From NCBI GenBank assembly GCA_034664005.1, contig JAXDIL010000003.1, positions 1-11,335 of the forward strand: DNA of 11,335 nucleotides, given 5' to 3'. Under the pieces are notes generated by a model, which did not search any database, had not been told where the DNA came from, and worked only from the letters and a program-made list of their open reading frames with translations. Position numbers and translations under genes: made by a program. Shown one piece after another: positions 1-6,065 of the stretch (positions are counted from its first letter, which is position 1; the number at the start of each line of letters is the position of its first letter). The stretch is from JACVRW01 sp034664005. Lineage in GTDB: Bacteria; Actinomycetota; Thermoleophilia; Solirubrobacterales; Thermoleophilaceae.

Positions 1-905
1 GCTCGCTCCCCAAGCACCTCCACGAGCTCGAGCGCGAGAACGCGGTGGAGGCCCTCGTGGCCGCTGCCCTCGAACACGTCCGGCTGATGGAGCAACTCGA
101 CTTCGACAACTTCAAGGTCTCGATCAAGTCCACGAACGTGCCGAACACGATCGCCTCGAACCGGCTGCTCTCGGAGAAGATCGACAACCCGCTCCACCTC
201 GGCATCACGGAGGCCGGCACCAAGTGGTCCGGGTCGCTGAAGTCCGCGGTGGGCCTCGGGACGCTGCTGGCCGACGGCATCGGTGACACGATCCGCATCT
301 CGCTCTCCACCTTCCACGCGGTGGAGGAGGTGAAGGTGGCCTGGGAGATCCTCAAGGCGCTCAAGCTGCGCGAGCGCGGTCCCGTGCTGATCGCCTGCCC
401 GACCTGCGGGCGGCTGCAGTTCGACATGGACACGGTCGTGGCAGAGATCGAGGAGCGCCTGCGCCAGTACGACGACCCGATCGAGGTCGCCGTGCTCGGC
501 TGCGCCGTCAACGGCATCGGCGAGGCCTCACACGCCGACTTCGGCATCACCGGAGCCAAGAACGAGGGGCTCATCTTCGCCCACGGCAAGCCGATCCGGA
601 AGGTGCCTCAGGACGACCTCGACGATGCCCTCTACAAGGAGAACGACAAGTCGATCGACCGCGGCGCGGTCGAGATCGACGAGCGTGAGGCGGCCGAGGG
701 CGCCGAGTGGCTAGAGCGGATCGAGGAGGAGAACGCGGGGGAGCTGACCCCCGAGCGGATCGCCGCCCTCGAGGCCGCCGCCGCGAGCGAGGACGCGCTC
801 GGAAACGGTCAGACGCTGCCGATGGCGGGCGCTCCGAAGGGCAAGCGGATCACGCTGGACGAGGACGACTCGCCCACGGCGGGCCGGCGCTTTACGAGGG
901 CGTAG
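1..905 (+). CDS. ispG: 4-hydroxy-3-methylbut-2-enyl diphosphate synthase (IspG/GcpE), 5' truncated
   Basis: This is the C-terminal part of the [4Fe-4S] enzyme that converts methylerythritol cyclodiphosphate to HMBPP in the MEP isoprenoid pathway. The frame is open from base 3, so the GTG at 45 is internal and the true start lies off the window. TIM-barrel hallmarks are visible (FDNFKVSIKST, HLGITEAG, GIGDTIRISL). The cluster-binding site follows: CPTC (cysteines at 396-398 and 405-407), then GCAVNGIGEA, with the third cysteine and the conserved glutamate. The usual NGPGEA reads NGIGEA here. The recognisable enzyme ends near base 650. About 83 more residues follow, rich in Glu, Asp and Ala, with no known domain. 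In actinobacteria ispG often follows dxr and a site-2 protease gene, which would be upstream. The stop (903-905) overlaps the convergent gene by 14 bp. Identity is near certain; the tail's role is unknown. Confidence 0.96.
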   Translation, partial: SLPKHLHELERENAVEALVAAALEHVRLMEQLDFDNFKVSIKSTNVPNTIASNRLLSEKIDNPLHLGITEAGTKWSGSLKSAVGLGTLLADGIGDTIRISLSTFHAVEEVKVAWEILKALKLRERGPVLIACPTCGRLQFDMDTVVAEIEERLRQYDDPIEVAVLGCAVNGIGEASHADFGITGAKNEGLIFAHGKPIRKVPQDDLDDALYKENDKSIDRGAVEIDEREAAEGAEWLERIEEENAGELTPERIAALEAAAASEDALGNGQTLPMAGAPKGKRITLDEDDSPTAGRRFTRA

Positions 906-2889
906 GCAGCTCGGGGCGCTCGCGAGCGATCACTCGGCAGAAGGCATCCACGACCATCGGATCGAACTGGGAGCCGCTGCAGAGGCGCAGCTCGTCGACC
1001 GCCTCGGACTCGCCGACCGCCTGACGGTAGGGGCGCTCGGTCGTCATCGCCTCGAACGCGTCGCACACGGCCACGACGCGCGCCCCTAGCGGGATCTCGT
1101 CGCCGCAGAGGCCGTCGGGATAGCCGTCGCCGTCCCAGCGCTCGTGGGACGAGCGCACCAGCCGCGCGACGGGCCGCAGCGCGGGCGCCGCAAGCAGGAT
1201 CCGCTCCCCGATCAGCGGGTGGCGCCGCACGAAGCTCCACTCGACCGGATCGAGCGGGCCCGGCTTGTCGATGATCGCGTCCGGGACGGCGATCTTCCCC
1301 ACGTCGTGGAGCTCTGCGGCCCGGGCCACCTCGTCGAGCCCCTCGGGGCCCATGTGCAGTTCGCGCCCGACCGCCAGCGCCAGCTCCCCGATGTCGCGAA
1401 GCTGGATCTGGAGGTCCGGGCGCCGCTCGGACAGCGTCCGGAGCAGGACGTCGCGGGACTGGCGGCCGGCCGACATGCGGCGCCCTCCCTTGCGCGCGTA
1501 CATGCGGCGATCGGCGAGCTGGAGCGCCTGCGTGGGCGTCGTGGCCTCCTCGGGCAGGACGACGGCGCCGAACGAGCTCGTGACCTCGAAGCCCTCGCCG
1601 CGCTCGTGCAGCGCCTCGGAGCAGGTGGCGAGGATCGGGTCGACACCGTCGCGGCCGGGAGAGACGAGCACGCAGAACTCGTCGCCGCCGAGCCGGTAGG
1701 CGTGTCCGTTGGCGCCGACGGCCTCGGCAAGCCTCGCCGCGAGCCGCACGAGCAGCCCGTCGCCCGCCGGGTGGCCGAAGATGTCGTTGTACTCCTTGAA
1801 GCCGTCGAGGTCGAACAGTAGGAGCGCGCGCGGTGAGGCCAGGTTGGCCAGGATGAGCTGCACCTCGAGGTCGGCGAGCAGACTGCGTCGGTTGCGGAGC
1901 CCGGTCAGCGAGTCAGTGCGCGCCTCGGCGTGGCTCTGGGTGAGCGAGCGCTGGTTCTCCAGGAACGCGAGCGCCATGCGCGCGAGCGCGAGCAGCAGCG
2001 CCCATGCCGCCAGGCTCACCGCGGCCACGTTGACGGCCTCGAAATGGTCGTAGACGAGCAGCTGCACGGCCACGAGCCCGCCGCCCACGGGCACCGCGAT
2101 CACGAGCCAGTCGTGGATCGCTATCCGCGTCCGCGACGGCTGCCAGGCGGCGACCGCCACGAGCAGGGCGGATGCTGGCCAGGCGAGGTCCACGGCGGAG
2201 CCCTGCTGGTAGGTGCCCTCGGCGCTCTGCACGAGATAGAGGCCGTCGGCCACGGCCGTGAGCGCCAGGCCGCCGCCGAGCAGCAGCCAGACCGGATCGA
2301 GGCGCCAGCCGTTCAGTCCGAAGACGGTCACGACGAGCCCGACGAGGAGCAGGTCGCCCGCCGGATAGGCGAGGTTCACGGCGATCTCGGCGGTGCCGCC
2401 GCTGGTGGCCTCGACGATGGGGTCGAAGGCGAGCGTGGCGATCAGGGCCGCCACGGTGAGCGCGGCGATTGCGCCGTCGAGCCAGAGGCTGCTGCGGAAG
2501 CTGTCGGTGCGCGAACGCGCGAGCAGGAGAAGCGCGGCATAGCTCGCGGGATAGAAGGCGAGCTGGAGGAAGTCGGAGACGGCCGGGTAGGGGCGCGACG
2601 GGTCGCCCATGACGAACGAGCTCCAGACGATCTGGCCCGCGGTCCAGGCGAACAGGCCCATGCCCATCACGAGCCAGGCCGTGCGCTCCTCCCTGACTGC
2701 GGCCGCGCGGATGACGCAGGCGGCTCCGGCGGCGAAGGTCAGGCTGCAGTAGACGCCGTTCTGAAAGAAACCATCCAGTCCCGGCGAGCCGAGCCCGACG
2801 GTCACGTGCAGGAAGTATGCGAGCAGCGCGAGGCCAGTGAGCGCCGCTAGGGCGCGCAACCCTGCTCCGAGCCTCGCTGAGACGTGCAT
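892..2889 (-). CDS. Polytopic membrane GGDEF + HD-GYP protein (c-di-GMP turnover)
   Basis: A 665-residue inner-membrane signalling protein. Residues 1-311 hold about ten hydrophobic segments (roughly 12-33, 43-62, 70-92, 107-124, 135-155, 172-192, 199-221, 233-249, 260-280, 288-311), probably an uncharacterised sensory domain. A diguanylate cyclase domain follows (DSLTGLRNRR at 326-335, FDLDGFKEYND, intact GGDEF at 401-405). The RxxD inhibitory site five residues before GGDEF is absent (GANG). An HD-type domain ends the protein: HD at 528-529, H557, then SHERWDGDGYP at 581-591. The usual HHE is SHE, and the first helix lacks its usual His; as I recall, both are common in actinobacterial relatives, so c-di-GMP phosphodiesterase activity cannot be assumed. 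The ATG at 2889-2887 is chosen because GGGAG lies just upstream and hydrophobic sequence starts soon after. The frame stays open far upstream, but only antisense to proS. Confidence 0.9.
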   Translation of the reverse strand: MHVSARLGAGLRALAALTGLALLAYFLHVTVGLGSPGLDGFFQNGVYCSLTFAAGAACVIRAAAVREERTAWLVMGMGLFAWTAGQIVWSSFVMGDPSRPYPAVSDFLQLAFYPASYAALLLLARSRTDSFRSSLWLDGAIAALTVAALIATLAFDPIVEATSGGTAEIAVNLAYPAGDLLLVGLVVTVFGLNGWRLDPVWLLLGGGLALTAVADGLYLVQSAEGTYQQGSAVDLAWPASALLVAVAAWQPSRTRIAIHDWLVIAVPVGGGLVAVQLLVYDHFEAVNVAAVSLAAWALLLALARMALAFLENQRSLTQSHAEARTDSLTGLRNRRSLLADLEVQLILANLASPRALLLFDLDGFKEYNDIFGHPAGDGLLVRLAARLAEAVGANGHAYRLGGDEFCVLVSPGRDGVDPILATCSEALHERGEGFEVTSSFGAVVLPEEATTPTQALQLADRRMYARKGGRRMSAGRQSRDVLLRTLSERRPDLQIQLRDIGELALAVGRELHMGPEGLDEVARAAELHDVGKIAVPDAIIDKPGPLDPVEWSFVRRHPLIGERILLAAPALRPVARLVRSSHERWDGDGYPDGLCGDEIPLGARVVAVCDAFEAMTTERPYRQAVGESEAVDELRLCSGSQFDPMVVDAFCRVIARERPELPTPS

Positions 2890-2931
2890 GTTGCTCTCCC
2901 TGCCGAAAACCGGCCTGTTCCACGTCTGGAT

Positions 2932-2947
2932 CGGCTTCGCGAAGCCG
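2932..2947. repeat. Perfect 16-bp palindrome in a divergent intergenic region
   Basis: The sequence CGGCTTCGCGAAGCCG is identical to its reverse complement and has no spacer. It lies between the divergent GGDEF/HD-GYP gene and proS, about 43 bp from the former's start and 33 bp from the latter's. It could be a dimeric regulator's operator or a short hairpin in the leader of the minus-strand transcript. It is not followed by a T-run on either strand, so an intrinsic terminator is unlikely. Regulatory function is inferred from position and symmetry only. Confidence 0.5.
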
Positions 2948-2965
2948 GAACTGAAGTGCCACGAA

Positions 2966-2979
2966 TAGACTCGCGCGCC
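2966..2979 (+). promoter_or_regulatory. Possible -10 element of a leaderless proS promoter
   Basis: TAGACT at 2966-2971 resembles an actinobacterial -10 hexamer and ends eight bases before the proposed GTG start of proS. No Shine-Dalgarno precedes that start, so a leaderless or near-leaderless mRNA is plausible. No convincing -35 box is seen; the 16-bp palindrome occupies part of that position. Weak evidence. Confidence 0.3.
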
Positions 2980-4680
2980 GTGACCCGGCTTTCGAGGTAC
3001 TTCCTGCCGACGGTGAAGGAGGCGCCCGCGGACGCGGAGGCCATCTCGCACCAATTGATCATCCGCGCCGGGCTCGCCCGCCAGGTGGGCGCCGGACTGT
3101 GGACATTCCTCCCGGCGGGGTGGCGGGCGCACAGGCGCGTCGAGCAGATCATCCGCGACGAGATGGACTCGATCGGGGCGGGGGAGATGCTGATGCCGGT
3201 GCTCCAGCCGGCCGAGCCGTGGCGGAAGACGGGCCGCTACGACATCGACGAGATCTTCAAGCTGAAGGATCGCCGCGGCGCCGACATGGTGCTCGCGATG
3301 ACCCACGAGGAGATCCTCACCTGGCACATCTCGCGCGAGGTGCGCTCGTACCGCGACCTCCCCAAGCTGCTCTACCACATACAGATCAAGGAGCGCGACG
3401 AGCCGCGCCCGCGGGCAGGTCTCCTGCGGACGCGCGAGTTCATCATGAAGGACTCGTACTCGTTCGACCGCGACCTGGAGGGCCTCGACGCCTCCTACCA
3501 GCTGCACATCGAGGCGTATGACCGGATCTTCGACCGGAGCGGGCTCGAGTGGTACCGGGTTCAGGGCGACGTGGGGATGATGGGCGGCTTCGGCGCCGAC
3601 GAGTACATGGCGCCCTGCGCCGCGGGCGAGAACGACGTCGCGCTGTCCGACTCCGGCTACGCGGCGAACGTGGAGATCGCGAGCGCCGAGGCGCAGCCCG
3701 TGGACGGCCTGCCGGCGCCCGCTCCGGAGCCGAAGGAGGTGGAGACGCCGGGCGCGACCACGGTCGAGGCCGTCTGCGAGCTGCTTGGCGTGCCGCCCGG
3801 CGCGCTGATGAAGGCCTTTCCCGTCTTCGTGGAGGGACGCGGGCCGGTGCTGGTCGTGATCCGGGGCGACCACCGCCTCAACGAGATCAAGCTCCAGAAC
3901 GTGCTCGGCGCGCCGTTCCGTCCCGCCGAGGCGGAGGAGGTGCGGGACGCCTTTCGCTCCGAGCCGGGCTTCATCGGGCCCGTGGGCGCTCCGGTGCCGG
4001 TGCTCGCCGACGTCGCGCTGCGCGGCCTCGCAGGGCTCGTGACCGGCGGCAACAAGCCGGACGTGCACCTGACCGGCGTCGAGCCCGGCCGCGACTTCGA
4101 GCCCGAGTGGGTCGACGTCCGCCGCGTGGAGCCGGGTGACCGTGACCCGTCGGGGCGGCCGATCCGGATCGAGCCGGCGATCGAGGTGGGCAACATCTTC
4201 AAGCTCGGCACGCGCTACTCGGAGCCGCTCGGCGCGCGCTACCTCGACGAGGACGGTCAGGAGCAGCACATCTGGATGGGCTCCTACGGAATCGGCCCGG
4301 CGCGCATCGTGGCCGCCGCGATCGAGCAGTTCGCCGACGAGCAGGGGATCTCGTGGCCGCGCGCGGTAGCGCCGTTCGACGTCGAGCTGGTGACGCTGGG
4401 CAAGGTCGGCGAGGAGGCGCGCGCGGTCTCGGACCGCCTCTACGAGAACCTGCGCGAGCTCGGGCTCGACGTGCTCTACGACGACCGCGACGACTCGAGC
4501 CCGGGCCAGAAGTTCGCCGATGCCGAACTGCTCGGCTGCCCGCTGAGGGTCACGATCGGCAAGAAGAGCGTCGAGGCGCGCGAGATCGAGTTCCAGGTCA
4601 GGCGCGGCCAGGAGAAGGGCTCCCTGCCGCTCGAGGGGGCCGCTGAGGCTGCGGCGGAGCTGTGGCGGACCCTCCCCTGA
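2980..4680 (+). CDS. proS: Prolyl-tRNA synthetase (bacterial type, with editing insertion)
   Basis: A 566-residue cytoplasmic class II aminoacyl-tRNA synthetase that charges tRNA-Pro; the length fits the bacterial form (E. coli 572). The N-terminus RLSRYFLPTVKEAP matches the family when translation begins at the GTG at 2980; longer in-frame starts add non-conserved residues. The active site includes MTHEE (108-111) and class II motif 2, with R139 (ERDEPRPR) and R152 (REFIMKDSYSF). The insertion editing domain spans roughly 220-400 and includes a GxxxP-type loop (GFIGP). Motif 3 is GSYGIGPAR at 434-442, followed by the anticodon-binding domain (about 465-566). At the usual SHEF/AHEY site this protein reads ADEY (residues 206-209), with Asp in place of His. 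The 3' end overlaps the next gene by 19 bp, suggesting co-transcription. Identity is certain. Confidence 0.97.
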   Translation: MTRLSRYFLPTVKEAPADAEAISHQLIIRAGLARQVGAGLWTFLPAGWRAHRRVEQIIRDEMDSIGAGEMLMPVLQPAEPWRKTGRYDIDEIFKLKDRRGADMVLAMTHEEILTWHISREVRSYRDLPKLLYHIQIKERDEPRPRAGLLRTREFIMKDSYSFDRDLEGLDASYQLHIEAYDRIFDRSGLEWYRVQGDVGMMGGFGADEYMAPCAAGENDVALSDSGYAANVEIASAEAQPVDGLPAPAPEPKEVETPGATTVEAVCELLGVPPGALMKAFPVFVEGRGPVLVVIRGDHRLNEIKLQNVLGAPFRPAEAEEVRDAFRSEPGFIGPVGAPVPVLADVALRGLAGLVTGGNKPDVHLTGVEPGRDFEPEWVDVRRVEPGDRDPSGRPIRIEPAIEVGNIFKLGTRYSEPLGARYLDEDGQEQHIWMGSYGIGPARIVAAAIEQFADEQGISWPRAVAPFDVELVTLGKVGEEARAVSDRLYENLRELGLDVLYDDRDDSSPGQKFADAELLGCPLRVTIGKKSVEAREIEFQVRRGQEKGSLPLEGAAEAAAELWRTLP

Positions 4681-5282
4681 CGTTTCGGCGGCTGGTCGGA
4701 CTCGACCGGTCGTCCGGGCCGCCGCCCCAGACGCGGCGCGGCGAGCCGCTCAACCCGTGGACCATCCCGAACGCGATCGGGTTCGCCAGGCTCGCGCTGG
4801 TGCCGCTGTTCCTGTACGTGGGCCTGACTTCGGGCGACGGCCGCTCCGGCCTCGCGTTCGTCCTGTTCGCGTTCATCGCCTGGAGCGACTACTTCGACGG
4901 CATGGCGGCGCGCATCACGGGGCAGTACAGCCGCCTGGGCGCGCTGCTCGACCCGTTCACCGACCGGCTGCTCGTGGTGAGCGGCGCCGTCGTGGCCTGG
5001 CACTACCAGACGCTGCCGCGCTGGGCGCTCGCGCTGCTGGTGGCGCGCGAGGCAGTGATGCTCGGCCTGACCGAGCTCGCGCTGCGGCGCGGGATCGACC
5101 TGAACGTGTCCATGTTGGGCCGCTGGGCGGTCTGGCCCGTGATGAGCGCGCTGGCTCTCGCGCTCGTGATCGAGGGCTGGGTGCTGGACGTCGTCCTGTA
5201 CGTGGGACTCGCGATGACGCTTGCGGCCACGGCGCGCTACCTGCAAGATGGGATACGCGGCCTGCGCAAAGCCTCAACCTGA
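4662..5282 (+). CDS. CDP-alcohol phosphatidyltransferase (PgsA-like)
   Basis: A 206-residue integral membrane enzyme that transfers a phosphatidyl group from CDP-diacylglycerol to an alcohol. It carries the complete family signature: D76-x2-D79-G80-x2-A83-R84-x8-G93-x3-D97-x3-D101, whose aspartates bind metal and CDP. About five to six hydrophobic helices surround it, after a roughly 30-residue hydrophilic start. The likeliest product is phosphatidylglycerophosphate (PgsA), but the alcohol cannot be read from sequence; cardiolipin or inositol-phosphate synthases share the motif. The GTG at 4662 overlaps proS by 19 bp. No well-spaced Shine-Dalgarno is visible, so the start is uncertain and coupling to proS is likely. 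As I recall, mycobacterial pgsA2 (Rv1822) also lies a few genes before garA and its MerR neighbour, the arrangement seen here. That supports a pgsA2-type assignment by context. Confidence 0.88.
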   Translation: MADPPLTFRRLVGLDRSSGPPPQTRRGEPLNPWTIPNAIGFARLALVPLFLYVGLTSGDGRSGLAFVLFAFIAWSDYFDGMAARITGQYSRLGALLDPFTDRLLVVSGAVVAWHYQTLPRWALALLVAREAVMLGLTELALRRGIDLNVSMLGRWAVWPVMSALALALVIEGWVLDVVLYVGLAMTLAATARYLQDGIRGLRKAST

Positions 5283-5290
5283 GGTTGAGG
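5272..5290. repeat. 19-bp palindrome across the pgsA-like stop codon
   Basis: Nine-base arms CCTCAACCT (5272-5280) and AGGTTGAGG (5282-5290) are perfect reverse complements around a single G. The element contains the TGA of the preceding gene and lies directly upstream of the TATAGT at 5296-5301. Relative to a start site near 5307 its centre would sit around -26, where a bound protein would interfere with or remodel RNA polymerase. An RNA hairpin with a 1-nt loop is sterically poor and no T-run follows, so a protein-binding operator is the better reading. The binding protein is unknown. Confidence 0.5.
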
Positions 5291-5295
5291 ACCGC

Positions 5296-5334
5296 TATAG
5301 TCGCCGCACCGCTTGACTCTCTGAAAGGAAAGCT
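5296..5334 (+). promoter_or_regulatory. Putative promoter -10 and Shine-Dalgarno for the rsiG-FHA-merR-apt operon
   Basis: TATAGT (5296-5301) is a good -10 hexamer, with transcription expected to start near 5307. No clear -35 box is found at 16-19 bp; that interval is filled by the palindrome at 5272-5290. AAGGA at 5325-5329, five bases before the TTG start at 5335, is the clearest ribosome-binding site in this operon. This is the only gap of note between proS and 9387, so it is the natural promoter of the six genes downstream. Confidence 0.5.
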
Positions 5335-5595
5335 TTGGACACGTTTCCCGACCTCGGCGCGCTCTCCGACAACGAGCTGAAGGATCTCATCCAGCAGCTC
5401 ACGGAGGAGGAGCAGGAGGTTTCCTACAAGCGCCGGATCCTCCACGGCAAGATCGACATCCTGCGCGCGGAGCTCGTCAACCGCCTTCGCAAGAAGCACG
5501 AGGAGGGCGAGTCGGTCATCAGCGGCGCCGACGTGCAGCAGCTGACCGACATCCTGGCCGGCAAGGGCATGCCGGCGGACGCGGATATCGAGTAG
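5335..5595 (+). CDS. rsiG: RsiG/AmfC-family small protein, probable c-di-GMP-binding anti-sigma factor
   Basis: An 86-residue, largely helical, charged protein. Residues 26-41 read E26-x3-S30-x2-R33-x3-H37-x3-D41, which matches the c-di-GMP-binding signature E-x3-S-x2-R-x3-Q-x3-D of RsiG except for His in place of Gln. The surrounding SYKRRILHGKIDILRAEL segment is typical of the family once annotated as aerial mycelium formation protein (AmfC). In Streptomyces, RsiG carries two motif copies in one chain and holds the sigma factor WhiG when loaded with c-di-GMP. A single-copy homodimeric form is known from Rubrobacter. This protein has one copy, so it would act as a dimer. It starts at TTG (5335), supported by AAGGA five bases upstream. 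No WhiG-type sigma gene is in the window. Sigma binding and the partner are inference; the motif is seen directly. Confidence 0.82.
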   Translation: MDTFPDLGALSDNELKDLIQQLTEEEQEVSYKRRILHGKIDILRAELVNRLRKKHEEGESVISGADVQQLTDILAGKGMPADADIE

Positions 5596-5597
5596 CG

Positions 5598-6065
5598 ATG
5601 CACTGCCCGGAGTGCGGCTTCGCCAACGCCGAGGGCGCGAACTACTGCCAGAAGTGCGGCGCGTTCCTGGGCGACAAGACCGAGACGAAGAGCGGCGACA
5701 CCACCGAGGTGTACCAGGTGGACGAGACCGGCGAGCTCCGTCCGGTCGACCTCGACGCGATGACGCACGAGGGTGCCACGCTCGTGATCCGCTCGGGCGG
5801 GGGCCGTTCGGGCGAGGCCTTCAACCTGGTGGCCGAGCGCAACACGATCGGCCGCAGCCCGGACGCCGAGGTGTTCCTGGACGACGTGACCGTGTCGCGC
5901 AACCACGCGTTGCTCGTGCAGCGCCGTGACGGCCTCTACGTGGACGACCTCGGCTCGCTCAACGGCACCTACGTGAACGGTCACCGGATCGAGTCGCACA
6001 AGCTTCAGGACAGCGACGAGCTGCAGGTGGGCAAGTACAAGCTGACGTACCTGGAGGAGCGGTGA
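5598..6065 (+). CDS. Zinc-ribbon and FHA domain protein, GarA-like
   Basis: A 155-residue soluble protein. A zinc ribbon opens it (C3-x2-C6 and C17-x2-C20). A linker with TTEVY at residues 35-39 follows, then an FHA phosphothreonine-binding domain from about 60 to 150. The FHA ligand residues are present: R86/S87 (GRS), S100-R101-N102-H103, and N122-G123-T124. The segments FLDDVTVSR and GSLNGTYVN closely resemble mycobacterial GarA and corynebacterial OdhI. Those proteins are phosphorylated at an N-terminal ETTSVF motif, fold back on their own FHA domain and thereby release 2-oxoglutarate dehydrogenase and glutamate enzymes. TTEVY occupies the equivalent place, so a similar switch is plausible, though GarA and OdhI lack the zinc ribbon as far as I recall. 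The ATG is two bases after the rsiG stop, and the stop overlaps the merR start by 4 bp. The metabolic role is inference. Confidence 0.9.
   Translation: MHCPECGFANAEGANYCQKCGAFLGDKTETKSGDTTEVYQVDETGELRPVDLDAMTHEGATLVIRSGGGRSGEAFNLVAERNTIGRSPDAEVFLDDVTVSRNHALLVQRRDGLYVDDLGSLNGTYVNGHRIESHKLQDSDELQVGKYKLTYLEER

Noticed and set aside
2884..2979. Earlier ATG for proS at 2884.
   Set aside because: It would add 32 non-conserved residues and overlap the start region of the divergent gene; the family N-terminus begins right after the GTG at 2980.
2890..4269. Upstream in-frame extension of the GGDEF/HD-GYP gene by about 460 codons, antisense to proS.
   Set aside because: The extension is low-complexity Arg/Ala/His/Leu text typical of antisense reading in GC-rich DNA, while proS on the other strand is fully conserved. 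The ATG at 2889 has a Shine-Dalgarno and begins the hydrophobic domain.
5313..5318. TTGACT as a -35 box for the rsiG operon.
   Set aside because: A matching -10 would fall inside the coding region beyond the TTG start and no hexamer resembles one there; the TATAGT upstream is better placed.
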